A DNA stretch of 64,000 nucleotides, taken from NCBI RefSeq assembly GCF_000392615.1, contig NZ_KB933398.1:1930635-1994634 (forward strand). The letters are read 5' to 3'. Both the position numbers and the translations under genes were made by a program. Under the pieces are notes generated by a model. It ran no database searches. It saw nothing but the letters and a program-made list of their open reading frames with translations, and was not told where the DNA came from. Position 1 is the first letter of the stretch; each line of letters begins with the position of its first letter. Below are positions 55,483 to 64,000 of this stretch, piece after piece. This DNA comes from Lysinibacillus sphaericus OT4b.31. Its GTDB lineage: Bacteria; Bacillota; Bacilli; Bacillales_A; Planococcaceae.

Positions 55483-56576
55483 GTCGCAAAGTACTCGTTA
55501 TTGGGCTAGGCTTAATTGGAGGCTCGATTGCCCTTGCTCTACAGAAAGCACCAGAAACCCAAATTATAGGCTATGATATGGATGCCAAAACTCGTGAGCA
55601 TGCAAAGACATTAAAGATAGTGCATGAGGTTGTAACCGATCCGAAAGATGTCGCTGCCGACGTCGATGTCATCATTTTTGGCACGCCCGTCAATGCTACA
55701 CTTGAGTGGATGGAACAACTCAAATCATGGCCGTTAAAAAATAAAGTAATCGTAACAGATACAGGTAGTACGAAAAAAATGATTATGCAAAAAGCTGGAG
55801 AATTACGTGCTCAGGGGATTACGTTTATCGGCGGACACCCAATGGCGGGTTCTCACAAAAGTGGCGTTTTAGCCGCAAAGGCGCATCTTTTCGAAAATGC
55901 ATATTATATGCTGACGCCACTTGCAGGTGAAGAAATTATTAATATGGCTCAGCTTGAAAGTCTATTAAAATTTACACATGCGAAAGTTGTAAGTGTATCA
56001 GCACGTGAACATGATCATATGACAGCTGTTGTAAGTCATTTTCCACATGTCATCGCAGCCTCTCTCGTTCATCAGCTCGGAGAAGAGAATGGAGAGTATC
56101 CCATGACACGCTCACTCGCGGCAGGTGGCTTCCGTGATGTGACGCGTATTGCATCGTCTAATCCGATATTGTGGCGTGATATTACACTACAAAATCGTGA
56201 TGAGCTCATTGCGCAGTTAGAGGGCTGGCAAGCAGAAATGGACCGTGTCAAGGAACTGTTATTAGACGGTAATTCAGACGATATACAAAATTATTTTGCT
56301 GTTGCGAAAGACTTGCGTGATGAACTTCCAATTAGTGCAGGTGCTATGTTTACATCCTTTGATTTGTATGTGGATGTTCCTGACTACCCAGGGGTTATTT
56401 CTGAGGTGACAGGTATACTGGCTGATGAAGCAATCAGTATTACAAACTTGCGTATCGTGGAATCTCGAGAAGACGTCTTCGGAGTACTTGTCATTAGCTT
56501 GCAAAGTGAAAGTGACCGTGAACGTGCTGCAGCTTGTATTCAAAAACGTGCAAACTTTGAAACATATATTTCATAG
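55479..56576 (+). CDS. tyrA: Prephenate dehydrogenase with ACT domain
   Basis: 365 residues. NAD site VLVIGLGLIGGSIALAL, GGHPMAGSHKSGVLAA and the catalytic His in TAVVSHFPHVIAASLV. The C-terminal 75 residues form an ACT domain (LYVDVPDYPGVISEVTGILA) that probably binds tyrosine for feedback inhibition. Coupled to hisC by an ATGA overlap. Confidence 0.96.
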   Translation: MSRKVLVIGLGLIGGSIALALQKAPETQIIGYDMDAKTREHAKTLKIVHEVVTDPKDVAADVDVIIFGTPVNATLEWMEQLKSWPLKNKVIVTDTGSTKKMIMQKAGELRAQGITFIGGHPMAGSHKSGVLAAKAHLFENAYYMLTPLAGEEIINMAQLESLLKFTHAKVVSVSAREHDHMTAVVSHFPHVIAASLVHQLGEENGEYPMTRSLAAGGFRDVTRIASSNPILWRDITLQNRDELIAQLEGWQAEMDRVKELLLDGNSDDIQNYFAVAKDLRDELPISAGAMFTSFDLYVDVPDYPGVISEVTGILADEAISITNLRIVESREDVFGVLVISLQSESDRERAAACIQKRANFETYIS

Positions 56577-56624
56577 AAAAAATGCGTTCGCGCTCGTGTC
56601 ATAGCGCTGAGTGCCTTGATAAAA

Positions 56625-56658
56625 GAGAAAGCGTCGATGTATCGGCGCTTTCTATCTT
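56625..56658 (+). terminator. Hairpin between tyrA and aroA
   Basis: GAAAGCGTCGAT/ATCGGCGCTTTC stem (one wobble) with a GT loop, followed by TATCTTC. The weak U-run suggests partial termination, so aroA may be expressed by readthrough. Confidence 0.65.
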
Positions 56659-56679
56659 CATATGGAGGGAGAAATAGCT

Positions 56680-57969
56680 ATGAGTGAAAAAGTATTACAG
56701 TATCATAAACCATCCTTAAAAGGGACATTAACAATTCCAGGTGATAAATCAGTATCACACCGCTCTATCATGTTTGGCTCGATCGCAACTGGAAAAACGA
56801 CGGTCGATGGCTTTTTACTAGGTGAGGATTGTTTAAGCACAATAGATTGCTTCCGTAAGCTTGGTGTGAAAATTGATGTTGAAGGAACAAATGTAGCAAT
56901 TGATAGTCCAGGTATTGATGGCTGGCAAGAACCTACAGAGGTATTATACACAGGTAACTCGGGTACAACGACACGCTTAATGCTTGGAATTTTAGCTGGT
57001 TCGAATGTCCATACAGTAATGACAGGCGATGCATCTATTGGAAAGCGTCCAATGCGTCGCGTTATTGACCCCTTACGTCAAATGAGTGCGCATATTACAG
57101 GAAGAGCGGATGGACAATACACACCATTAGCCATTCAAGGGACACCGTTACAAGCAATCGACTATAAAATGCCCGTTGCAAGTGCGCAAGTAAAATCAGC
57201 TGTTTTGCTTGCTGGTTTACGTGCAGTAGGGACAACAATAGTAAGAGAAACAGAAGTATCACGAGACCATACTGAACGAATGCTGCGTCAATTTGGTGCA
57301 CAGGTTGATGAGGACAACGGGATTATCTCACTAAAAGGAGGACAAACACTTACAGGTACCCATGTTGCTGTTCCTGGTGATATCTCTTCAGCTGCCTTTT
57401 TCTTAGTGGCTGGTGCTACTTGTAAGGATAGTCGTATCGTGTTAGAAAATGTGGGCATCAACCCAACTCGAGACGGTATTATAGAGGTTTTACAGAATAT
57501 GGGCGCATCTATGGCAGTAATACCACATAAAGATGGTCAATCAGAGCCTACTGCAACGATTACAATTGAAACGTCCAAATTGATAGGAACTACAATTGAA
57601 GGTGACATCATTCCAAGACTGATTGATGAAATTCCTATACTTGCGTTATTAGCGACTCAGGCACAAGGTAAAACGATTATTAAGGATGCTGAGGAATTAA
57701 AAGTAAAGGAAACCGATCGTATTACAGCTGTAGTGGATGAACTGAAAAAATTAGGGGCTACTATTGAAGCCACAGAGGACGGCATGATTATCGAAGGGCC
57801 AACGCCTTTACAAGGGGCAAGTTTAAAAACATATGGTGACCACCGCATCGGTATGATGGGTGCTGTTGCAGCATTAATAAGCGATGGTGTCGTGACATTA
57901 GATGATGCACAATGTATAGCAGTGTCTTACCCGGCGTTTTTCGAGCATGTTGAAGCTGTGAAACAATAA
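56680..57969 (+). CDS. aroA: 3-phosphoshikimate 1-carboxyvinyltransferase (EPSP synthase)
   Basis: 429 residues from ATG 56680, with GGAGGGAG eight bases upstream. Motifs: [17 protein letters not shown] at the N-terminus, [17 protein letters not shown] (PEP site, near 90-106) and the C-terminal [13 protein letters not shown]. The PEP loop reads NSGTTTR, lacking the usual Ala of the glyphosate-sensitive class I enzymes (NAGTA), so this looks like a class II EPSPS. Last gene of the aro cluster (aroE in B. subtilis). Confidence 0.96.
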   Translation: MSEKVLQYHKPSLKGTLTIPGDKSVSHRSIMFGSIATGKTTVDGFLLGEDCLSTIDCFRKLGVKIDVEGTNVAIDSPGIDGWQEPTEVLYTGNSGTTTRLMLGILAGSNVHTVMTGDASIGKRPMRRVIDPLRQMSAHITGRADGQYTPLAIQGTPLQAIDYKMPVASAQVKSAVLLAGLRAVGTTIVRETEVSRDHTERMLRQFGAQVDEDNGIISLKGGQTLTGTHVAVPGDISSAAFFLVAGATCKDSRIVLENVGINPTRDGIIEVLQNMGASMAVIPHKDGQSEPTATITIETSKLIGTTIEGDIIPRLIDEIPILALLATQAQGKTIIKDAEELKVKETDRITAVVDELKKLGATIEATEDGMIIEGPTPLQGASLKTYGDHRIGMMGAVAALISDGVVTLDDAQCIAVSYPAFFEHVEAVKQ

Positions 57970-57978
57970 TCAACACGA

Positions 57979-58010
57979 GGCTCTCCAATACTTTTTGGGG
58001 AGTTTTTTCT
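57979..58010 (+). terminator. Terminator of aroA
   Basis: CTCTCC/GGGGAG stem with one wobble, AATACTTTTT loop, six T. Confidence 0.75.
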
Positions 58011-58070
58011 TGTTTCGGAAGAGAATGTTTTGTAGCATAAAGGTATTAAGGAAAGAATAGGTGAATGACT

Positions 58071-59333
58071 GTGAACAATGCGATGACTGAAATAATGCAA
58101 GCACTTGAGCAAGGGGATTTAACTTTAATAGATCAACTACTTGAATCGTTTTTAACAAAGGAGCTACCAGAAGAAACTTACGCACTTGCGGAAGTATTTA
58201 TGCAGTATGGATACATGAAGGAAGCAGACCGTGTACTAGAGCATTTACAATTTTTATTCCCAGAAGAGGCACAGTTAAAAATTGATCGTGCAAATGTCTT
58301 AATGGAGCTTGCTGATGAGGACGCAGCGTTAGATTTACTATTAGAAGTAGAAGATACGTCCCCAGAATACCCACAGGCATTATTGGTGTTAGCAGATTAC
58401 TATCAAATGCAAGGGTTATTTGAAGTGGCAGAAAAGCGCATTAATGAAGCGCTAGCTATTTTACCTGATGAGCCACTTTTACAATTTGCTAAAGCAGAGC
58501 TAATGTTTGAAACAGGACGTTTTCTAGAGGCCGCACGTCTTTACGAGGAATTGCATGCACTACAAGAAGAATTTGCTGGTGTAAGTCTCGTTGAGCGACT
58601 TGCTGAGGTATATCGTGCAGGGGCTGCTTATGAAACAGCATTAGACTATTATTTAGCTGCACTTGAAGATGAAGTGAAGCCCGATATATTATTTGGTGCT
58701 GCCTATTCAGCGTTCCAATCGCAAAAATATGAAATGGCCATTAAGCAATTAGAGGAGTTAAAAGAATTAGATCCTGATTATTTCTCAGCGTATTTATTGC
58801 TTGCGGAAAGCTATGCCATGTCGGAGGACAATACAAAAGCGTATGCGGCTATTAAAGAAGGCTTAAAGCGTGACGAGTACGATAAATCACTTTTCTTATT
58901 TGCTGGTAAAATGGCATTGAAAAATGGTCTGACAGATGAAGCCGAAAATTATTTACGTGAGGCGATTGCATTAGATCCTGAATATATGGAGGCGGTGTTA
59001 GCGCTGATCTCTGTTTTGACACAGCAAGAACGGTCTGAGGATGTCGTTGAGTTATTTGAAACGTTGCAACAAAATGATTTTGAATGGTCAACATTGTACC
59101 CGTTCGCAGCGGATGCATATGCTAATTTAGAATTGTACGACCGTGCATACGAATTTTATCGTTTGGCATATACTGATTTTAAGGAAGACGCAACATTTTT
59201 AGAAAAATATGTTTATTTCTTATTAGAAGAAGGCAAGCGTTCGGAAGCAAAAGAGGTACTTGGTCAATTAATACGCGTTCAACCTGGTGAACCAGAGTGG
59301 CAAGAAAAGTTAGAAAGCTTAGAATTTGAGTAA
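58071..59333 (+). CDS. ypiA: TPR-repeat protein YpiA
   Basis: 420 residues from GTG 58071, seven bases after AGGTG; ATG 58065 is too close to it. About ten TPR-like helical pairs, for example KEADRVLEHLQFLFPEEAQL and NEALAILPDEPLLQFAKAEL. Cytoplasmic and acidic. TPRs mediate protein contacts. It directly precedes ypiB (ReoY-like), and the pair is conserved in Bacillales, so a role in the same regulatory pathway is likely but not shown. Confidence 0.9.
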   Translation: MNNAMTEIMQALEQGDLTLIDQLLESFLTKELPEETYALAEVFMQYGYMKEADRVLEHLQFLFPEEAQLKIDRANVLMELADEDAALDLLLEVEDTSPEYPQALLVLADYYQMQGLFEVAEKRINEALAILPDEPLLQFAKAELMFETGRFLEAARLYEELHALQEEFAGVSLVERLAEVYRAGAAYETALDYYLAALEDEVKPDILFGAAYSAFQSQKYEMAIKQLEELKELDPDYFSAYLLLAESYAMSEDNTKAYAAIKEGLKRDEYDKSLFLFAGKMALKNGLTDEAENYLREAIALDPEYMEAVLALISVLTQQERSEDVVELFETLQQNDFEWSTLYPFAADAYANLELYDRAYEFYRLAYTDFKEDATFLEKYVYFLLEEGKRSEAKEVLGQLIRVQPGEPEWQEKLESLEFE

Positions 59334-59347
59334 AGGAGGGAGTGGGT

Positions 59348-59905
59348 ATGACTGCTTCTGTATCAGTTGTCGATAAAAAAGCATTTGTTCGATGGTTTTT
59401 AAAAAATTATCAATTGAAACGTCGTGAGTGTGTATGGATTTTAAACTACTTATTAAGTAATGATGAGTTGTTAAAGCGAATACGATTTGTCGAAGAAGCG
59501 CATTATTGTCCTAGAGCAATGGTGATGTCTACAGTTGACTCAACTGGTGTGCCATTTCGTTTTTACAAAGGCAATGTGATGACAGCAGATGCTGAGAAAT
59601 CTTTCCATGATTTACGCTTACATGAACACGAAGATATGTATATACAATTGAATTTTCCAAATATACCTCCGAGTGCACAATACTTAGCAGTTCTTGAAGA
59701 AAACCCTTATATGCCAGAAACACTGATTGTCAGTGAAAAAGATCGTTTACTGGCAGAAGAGCTGCTTTCGAACAGCTTACTCGTATTCCAAGAAGAAAAA
59801 TTACTCGCACAGATTGATGAAGCCCTGGACCAGGGAGATGAAGAACGCTTTTATGAATTGTCAAATTTGTTACAGGTTTTAAAAGAAACAGCTAATCTGC
59901 GCTAA
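59348..59905 (+). CDS. ypiB: UPF0302 protein YpiB / ReoY
   Basis: 185 residues from ATG 59348, with GGAGG eight bases upstream. The segment FVRWFLKNYQLKRRECVWIL at the N-terminus and the C-terminal IDEALDQGDEERFYELSNLL (YpiB C-terminal type) mark the family. In Listeria the homologue ReoY helps ClpCP degrade MurA and so tunes peptidoglycan synthesis. Lies 14 bases after ypiA, probably cotranscribed. Confidence 0.88.
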   Translation: MTASVSVVDKKAFVRWFLKNYQLKRRECVWILNYLLSNDELLKRIRFVEEAHYCPRAMVMSTVDSTGVPFRFYKGNVMTADAEKSFHDLRLHEHEDMYIQLNFPNIPPSAQYLAVLEENPYMPETLIVSEKDRLLAEELLSNSLLVFQEEKLLAQIDEALDQGDEERFYELSNLLQVLKETANLR

Positions 59906-60084
59906 ACATTTGCCTCATAGGTAAAAATTGAATGTCCTTTATCCACTTCTATATGGTAACATGACAAGTGAATGATTGTTTTCACTTTTTATTGGTTATC
60001 CTATTTATGGAGTGGAGAAGGGCATTTTTTATTTCGATTTACCACAGGCACACATATCTCAACAGATGGCGAGCAGAGAGCGGT

Positions 60085-60296
60085 AGTAGCTCGGTAGTAG
60101 CTCTTTCTTAGGGAGCGTGTAAACGTTGATAAAGCCTCTGGTGAATTTTCACTGTAGCTCACTGACCTCCGTTGGTAAAAATGCCACGTCCTGTGGCTTT
60201 AATGAAATGACCGACATCCAGTCGGGGCCCTCACGCAAGTCTACACACAATTAAAATCCGGACGCACTTATGTCAGGGGCTAAGTAAATTAGCAAT
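60085..60296. repeat. Multi-stem repeat element, copy 2
   Basis: Fills the ypiB-ypiF gap. Shares with the 29.1-kb copy: AAAGCCTCTGG, CACTGACCTCCGTTGGTAAA, hairpin GCCACGTCCTGTGGC (60183), hairpin CCGACATCCAGTCGG (60211) and the right end AATCCGGACGCACTTATG with ACTTA/TAAGT. The second hairpin differs from copy 1 yet remains paired. Its right end lies directly before the GAGGAGGG ribosome site of ypiF. Confidence 0.65.
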
Positions 60297-60314
60297 ATGA
60301 GGAGGGTTATTAAG

Positions 60315-60764
60315 ATGTATTTTAATGCAAACGATGTGACATCGTTTATGGCACAGAAGGAATTTATCGACACAGCGATTGTACCACTCGTAGCCATCGA
60401 TTTAACGAATGAAAAAATGAAGCAGAGTGGTGCGGAAGCGGATTTTTTGTTATCGCTCACGGCTTTTATCGAGCAGCAATTTAAAGGCCGTTTGCTTGTC
60501 ATGCCACCATTTTCTTATAGTACTACGTTGAAAAACGAAGAAATGCCAGTGCAATTAGAGGCACAATTACATAATGCTGGCTTTAAGCATGTGTTCTTCA
60601 TTACTTGTGACCATTTTTGGACAAATATTGGAGATGTTGTAAATGTCATTTGGTTACCAGCCATTCCGCTAGAATCGATGGATAAAGGCGTGAAAAACTC
60701 CATTCTCGAAGATCAATTACGACAAGTAATTCCGTTGTTTTCGACTAAATGGGCACAGATTTAA
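60315..60764 (+). CDS. ypiF: YpiF-like protein (DUF2487)
   Basis: 149 residues from ATG 60315, with GAGGAGGG eight bases upstream. Soluble alpha/beta protein; no catalytic motif recognised. Position immediately before qcrA matches B. subtilis ypiF. The repeat element at 60085 separates it from ypiB, so its promoter may lie within or near that element. Confidence 0.85.
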   Translation: MYFNANDVTSFMAQKEFIDTAIVPLVAIDLTNEKMKQSGAEADFLLSLTAFIEQQFKGRLLVMPPFSYSTTLKNEEMPVQLEAQLHNAGFKHVFFITCDHFWTNIGDVVNVIWLPAIPLESMDKGVKNSILEDQLRQVIPLFSTKWAQI

Positions 60765-60919
60765 CAATTTGTTTCAATAAATGTTCACATTCTACAGCTT
60801 TCCACAGAATGCTATATTGACCAAGCTATGGACTTGATATATCATAGATATGTCCTAGTATTACTATTTGTAAAAGTATGTCCGTTGGACTGACCTTTAA
60901 AGTTAGAGGGGGGAAAAGG

Positions 60920-61423
60920 ATGAGTAACAATCGAGTTTCACGTCGTCAATTTCTAAGTTATACACTTACTGGTGTAGGCGGATTTATGGCGGCAGGTATG
61001 CTGATGCCGATGGTTCGTTTTGCGTTAGACCCAGTGCTACAAAAACACGCTGGTGGGGATTTCGTCTTAACAGAACAAAAAATCGCTGACATCACTGAAG
61101 AGCCTATTAAAGTTGACTTCACATTTGAACAAGTTGACGCATGGTACAAATCTGATGTTACAAACGCTGCATGGGTTTATAAAAGCGGTGATGAAATAAT
61201 CGCTTTATCACCAGTTTGTAAGCATTTAGGTTGTACAGTAAACTGGGCGGGCGATACAGCACACCCAGATCAATTCTTCTGTCCTTGTCACGCTGGGCGT
61301 TACGAGAAAAACGGAAAGAACATTGCAGGTACACCACCTCTAGGTCCGTTGGATGAATTTGAAGTACAAGAAAAAGATGGTTATTTAATGATTGGTCCAT
61401 CAAGAGCAAATACTCTAGTTTAA
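60920..61423 (+). CDS. qcrA: Menaquinol:cytochrome c reductase Rieske iron-sulfur subunit
   Basis: 167 residues from ATG 60920, with GAGGGGGG upstream. N-terminal Tat-like signal anchor (SRRQFLSYTLTGVGGFMAAG). The Rieske 2Fe-2S ligands are in CKHLGCTVNW and CPCHAGRYEK, with TPPLGPLD after. First gene of qcrABC, the bc-type complex passing electrons from menaquinol to cytochrome c. Confidence 0.97.
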   Translation: MSNNRVSRRQFLSYTLTGVGGFMAAGMLMPMVRFALDPVLQKHAGGDFVLTEQKIADITEEPIKVDFTFEQVDAWYKSDVTNAAWVYKSGDEIIALSPVCKHLGCTVNWAGDTAHPDQFFCPCHAGRYEKNGKNIAGTPPLGPLDEFEVQEKDGYLMIGPSRANTLV

Positions 61424-61445
61424 TTTGTAAGGGGGTACGAATTCA

Positions 61446-62120
61446 GTGCTAAACAAAATTTATGATTGGGTCGATGAACGATTAGATATTACACCGATTT
61501 GGCGTGATATTGCCGACCACGAAGTGCCAGAGCACGTTAACCCTGCACACCATTTTTCAGCATTCGTTTACTGCTTTGGTGGATTAACATTCTTCATCAC
61601 AGTAATTCAAATTCTTTCTGGTATGTTCTTAACAATGTATTATGTACCAGATATCGAAAATGCTTGGAAATCAGTTTACTATCTACAAAACGAAGTAGCA
61701 TTCGGTGAAATCGTACGCGGTATGCACCACTGGGGAGCTTCATTAGTTATCGTAATGATGTTCTTACATACACTTCGTGTATTCTTCACGGGTTCATATA
61801 AGAAACCTCGTGAGTTAAACTGGATGGTTGGTGTAGGTATTTTTGGTGTAATGATTGGTCTTGGTTTCACAGGCTATTTATTACCATGGGATATGAAAGC
61901 ATTATTCGCTACTAAAGTAGGTATCGAAATTGCCGCATCTGTACCGTTTATCGGTCAAATGATTAAAGTATTGTTAGCGGGTGACGCAACGATTATCGGT
62001 GCACAAACGTTAACACGATTCTTTGCGATTCATGTATTCTTCTTACCTGCAGTATTGTTTGGGTTACTTGCAGCACACTTTATCATGATTCGTCGTCAAG
62101 GAATTTCTGGACCGTTGTGA
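61446..62120 (+). CDS. qcrB: Menaquinol:cytochrome c reductase cytochrome b subunit
   Basis: 224 residues from GTG 61446, with AAGGGGG upstream. Four membrane helices carrying the haem b ligands: HHWGASLVIVMMFLHTLR (near 93-110) and later HVFFLPAVLFGLLAAH. It corresponds to cytochrome b6 of b6f-type complexes, the N-terminal half of a full cytochrome b. Lies 22 bases after qcrA. Confidence 0.97.
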   Translation: MLNKIYDWVDERLDITPIWRDIADHEVPEHVNPAHHFSAFVYCFGGLTFFITVIQILSGMFLTMYYVPDIENAWKSVYYLQNEVAFGEIVRGMHHWGASLVIVMMFLHTLRVFFTGSYKKPRELNWMVGVGIFGVMIGLGFTGYLLPWDMKALFATKVGIEIAASVPFIGQMIKVLLAGDATIIGAQTLTRFFAIHVFFLPAVLFGLLAAHFIMIRRQGISGPL

Positions 62121-62163
62121 TTTACACTTGACGGTTCGATGACTTTTTAAAGGAGGGGACACT

Positions 62164-62961
62164 ATGCATCGCGGAAAAGGAATGAAATTTGTCGGCGATT
62201 CTCGTATTAAAGCGAATCACAGAATGCCGAACGTTCCAAAAGATTATTCCGAATACCCAGGTAAAACAGAAGCTTTCTGGCCAAACTTCTTGCTTAAAGA
62301 GTGGATGGTCGGTGCTGTTTTCTTAATTGGTTATTTATTGTTAACTGTCGCTCACCCGTCTCCACTTGAGGGACAGGCTGACCCGACAAATACAGCTTAT
62401 ATTCCATTACCGGACTGGTACTTCTTATTCGTGTACCAATTATTAAAATACACATATGCTTCTGGTCCATACAATGTAATCGGAGCAATTGTAATGCCGG
62501 GTATTGCGTTCATGGCGCTTTTATTAATGCCGTTCTTAGATACGACACCAGAACGTCGTCCATCTAAACGTCCATTACCAACAGCGTTCATGTTATTAAC
62601 ACTAGCTTCAATGTTCTATTTAACTTGGGAATCAGTTGTAAACCATGACTGGGAAGCATCTAAGAAACAAGGCGAAATTAAAGAAGAAGTTGAAGTTGTT
62701 ATTGATGAAACACTACCAGGTTTTGCAATCTGGAATGGTGATTCTGGTGAGCAGGCTAAGTCTTGTATTGGCTGTCATGCTGCTGATTTAAGTGGCGGTC
62801 CAGCTGCACCATCATTATTAGGTAATACGTTAACAGCTGAAGAGATTGAAGATATCATGAAAAATGGTCGTGGCGGTATGCCAGGTGGCCAATTCCATGG
62901 TACTGATGAAGAAGCTAAACAATTAGCTGAATTTATCGCAAGCTTAAAGCCTGTAGAATAA
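62164..62961 (+). CDS. qcrC: Menaquinol:cytochrome c reductase cytochrome b/c subunit
   Basis: 265 residues. The N-terminal part (to about 155) resembles subunit IV of b6f complexes, with three membrane helices and the PDWYFLFVYQLLKYTY segment of the Qo site. The C-terminal part is a fused cytochrome c domain: CIGCHAADLSGG (haem c) and the Met ligand region NGRGGMPGGQFHG. This fusion is the Bacillus-type QcrC. Terminator follows after 10 bases. Confidence 0.97.
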   Translation: MHRGKGMKFVGDSRIKANHRMPNVPKDYSEYPGKTEAFWPNFLLKEWMVGAVFLIGYLLLTVAHPSPLEGQADPTNTAYIPLPDWYFLFVYQLLKYTYASGPYNVIGAIVMPGIAFMALLLMPFLDTTPERRPSKRPLPTAFMLLTLASMFYLTWESVVNHDWEASKKQGEIKEEVEVVIDETLPGFAIWNGDSGEQAKSCIGCHAADLSGGPAAPSLLGNTLTAEEIEDIMKNGRGGMPGGQFHGTDEEAKQLAEFIASLKPVE

Positions 62962-62970
62962 CATTAGTTT

Positions 62971-62999
62971 GAAAGAGTCAGGAAACTGGCTCTTTTTTT
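62971..62999 (+). terminator. Terminator of qcrABC
   Basis: AAAGAGtCAG/CTGgCTCTTT stem with a GAAA tetraloop and seven T. Confidence 0.95.
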
Positions 63000-63213
63000 C
63001 TAGCTTTTTAGCTATTTTTAACGGTGAGAATGGAGTCAAATGGAAACGCGTATCTAAAACCGGAGTTAGTATAGAAAAACCGTATATTCGCATCGACAAA
63101 CAATTATTTTTTGTCAACAAAGAGGCGTTTACGAGCACCACACGTCAATTCATACATAATATTAAAGAAAAAAAGACATCTTAGTAAAGACGGATAGTAA
63201 AGGAGTTTTATTT

Positions 63214-63810
63214 ATGCAAATGACACGTGCAAACATCTGGTATCTCCTTACGCATAAATCATTTTTAATAGTATTACTTATCGTGAATCTATTAGGAACG
63301 ATCTACGGCTATTATTGGTATGGCTGGCAACTTGCCATCACGGAGCCTATTTTTTATATTTTCGTACCGGACAGTCCGACTGCCAGTTTGTTTTTTTGCT
63401 TTGTATTAACGGCATGGATTGTAGGTAAAAGTTGGCCCCTTATGGAAGTATTAGCGCTTGTAACATTGGTGAAATACGGCTTATGGGCGGATGTCATGAA
63501 CATTTGGACGTTGGTTGAAACAGGTTCTATTGGTTGGCAGGGCTGGATGCTTGTCGGTTCGCATTTTGCGATGGCTGTGCAAGCAGTGCTTTACATTGGG
63601 AAGTATGTATTTACATACTGGCATGTTGCCGTAGCAGCTGTATGGACTTTGCATAATGATGTGATCGATTATGTGTTTGGGCAAATGCCCATGTATCGAG
63701 ATTTAGCAAGTTATACAAACTATATTGGTTATTTTACATTTTGGTTGTCAATTGCCTGTATCCTTCTTGCTATTTTCTCAATGAGGTGGCGCAAATATTT
63801 GCCGAATTAG
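63214..63810 (+). CDS. ypjA: Membrane protein YpjA (DUF1405)
   Basis: 198 residues with six or so membrane helices. The sequence LLGTIYGYYWYGWQLAITEP near the N-terminus and LWADVMNIW in the middle are typical of the YpjA/DUF1405 family. Position after qcrC matches B. subtilis ypjA. Function unknown. ATG with AAAGGAG upstream. Confidence 0.88.
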   Translation: MQMTRANIWYLLTHKSFLIVLLIVNLLGTIYGYYWYGWQLAITEPIFYIFVPDSPTASLFFCFVLTAWIVGKSWPLMEVLALVTLVKYGLWADVMNIWTLVETGSIGWQGWMLVGSHFAMAVQAVLYIGKYVFTYWHVAVAAVWTLHNDVIDYVFGQMPMYRDLASYTNYIGYFTFWLSIACILLAIFSMRWRKYLPN

Positions 63811-63859
63811 GTAAAAGTCTATAGAATTATAGTATCGAGTTAGAAAGGGGTTAAAAAAA

Positions 63860-64000
63860 TTGTCAATAGGTATGTATATTGTTTATTTTGCGATAATATT
63901 GATACTGCCACTGTACGCACAGATGAAAGTAAAGGGCACGTATAAAAAATTCGCAAAGGAACGTACAATGAAGGGACAAACGGGTGCTGAGGTAGCGCGT
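63860..64000 (+). CDS. YugP-type zinc metallopeptidase (partial, cut by right edge)
   Basis: The first 47 residues of a gene leaving the window, from TTG 63860 with GAAAGGGG nine bases upstream. An N-terminal membrane helix followed by LPLYAQMKVKGTYKKFAKER and MKGQTGAEVAR is characteristic of the YugP-like neutral zinc metallopeptidase family. The catalytic HExxH would lie beyond the edge. It takes the place of ypjB relative to B. subtilis. Confidence 0.75.
   Translation, partial: MSIGMYIVYFAIILILPLYAQMKVKGTYKKFAKERTMKGQTGAEVAR

Noticed and set aside
62969..63184. A 71-codon frame after qcrC
   Set aside because: Its start lies inside the qcrABC terminator, no in-frame start with a ribosome site is found further down, and the product matches nothing I recognise; perhaps a gene remnant.

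Overview
The window looks like a chromosome segment of a low-GC, spore-forming Bacillales bacterium, most likely Lysinibacillus or a close relative (inference). The support is the gene order. From about 20.1 kb to the right edge it follows the Bacillus subtilis order fer-ypbB-recS-ypbE-ypbG-ypdA ... prsW-sleB-ypeB-ypfA-cmk-ypfD-der-gpsA-yphE-yphF-spoIVA-hbs-folE-mtrB-hepS-menG-hepT-ndk ... cheR-aroC-aroB-aroH-hisC-tyrA-aroA-ypiA-ypiB-ypiF-qcrABC-ypjA. Spore genes (spoIVA, sleB, ypeB, prsW) are present. The window also carries several dispersed intergenic repeat families.

Layout. (1) 1-9.7 kb is prophage-like. Tail genes run leftwards: a tape measure cut by the left edge, a small tail-assembly-type protein, a major tail protein with an Ig-like domain and two unrecognised genes. 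A divergent regulatory region follows: a leftward pair including an HTH/zinc-ribbon protein, and a rightward pair resembling YopQ and YopR/MrpR of phage SP-beta. A 16-bp operator-like motif (TTAATTCRYTTATTAA) recurs three times in the divergent promoter region and once more at the end of the leftward pair. No head, portal or terminase genes lie between. (2) 9.7-12.7 kb holds tandem hairpin repeats, a promoter with a perfect LexA/SOS box, a run of small unrecognised genes and a 3D-domain cell-wall protein. (3) 12.7-20 kb is chromosomal: a SigW-type promoter driving NfeD/flotillin genes, a GNAT acetyltransferase, a soluble chemoreceptor, an MFS exporter and fabI. (4) 20-64 kb is the conserved backbone, with two lineage-specific insertions: a PlsY paralogue plus a GNAT-aminotransferase fusion plus asparaginase (26-29 kb), and a thiolase/SDR/acyl-CoA ligase operon (46-50 kb).

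How the genes work together. The backbone covers spore cortex lysis (sleB/ypeB), spore coat assembly (spoIVA), menaquinone synthesis (hepS-menG-hepT), the shikimate/Tyr/His branch (aroC to aroA) and the menaquinol:cytochrome c reductase (qcrABC). The trp genes that sit between aroH and hisC in B. subtilis are absent here, although mtrB (TRAP) is kept.

Repeats are the least explained part. They are: 21-bp tandem arrays sharing TGACGGATA placed just after three + strand terminators; a 105-140 bp two-hairpin family; a multi-stem element ending in a CCGGACGCAATTATG-type hairpin; a GC-rich palindromic Bacillaceae-type repeat; and an IS200/IS605-like hairpin end.
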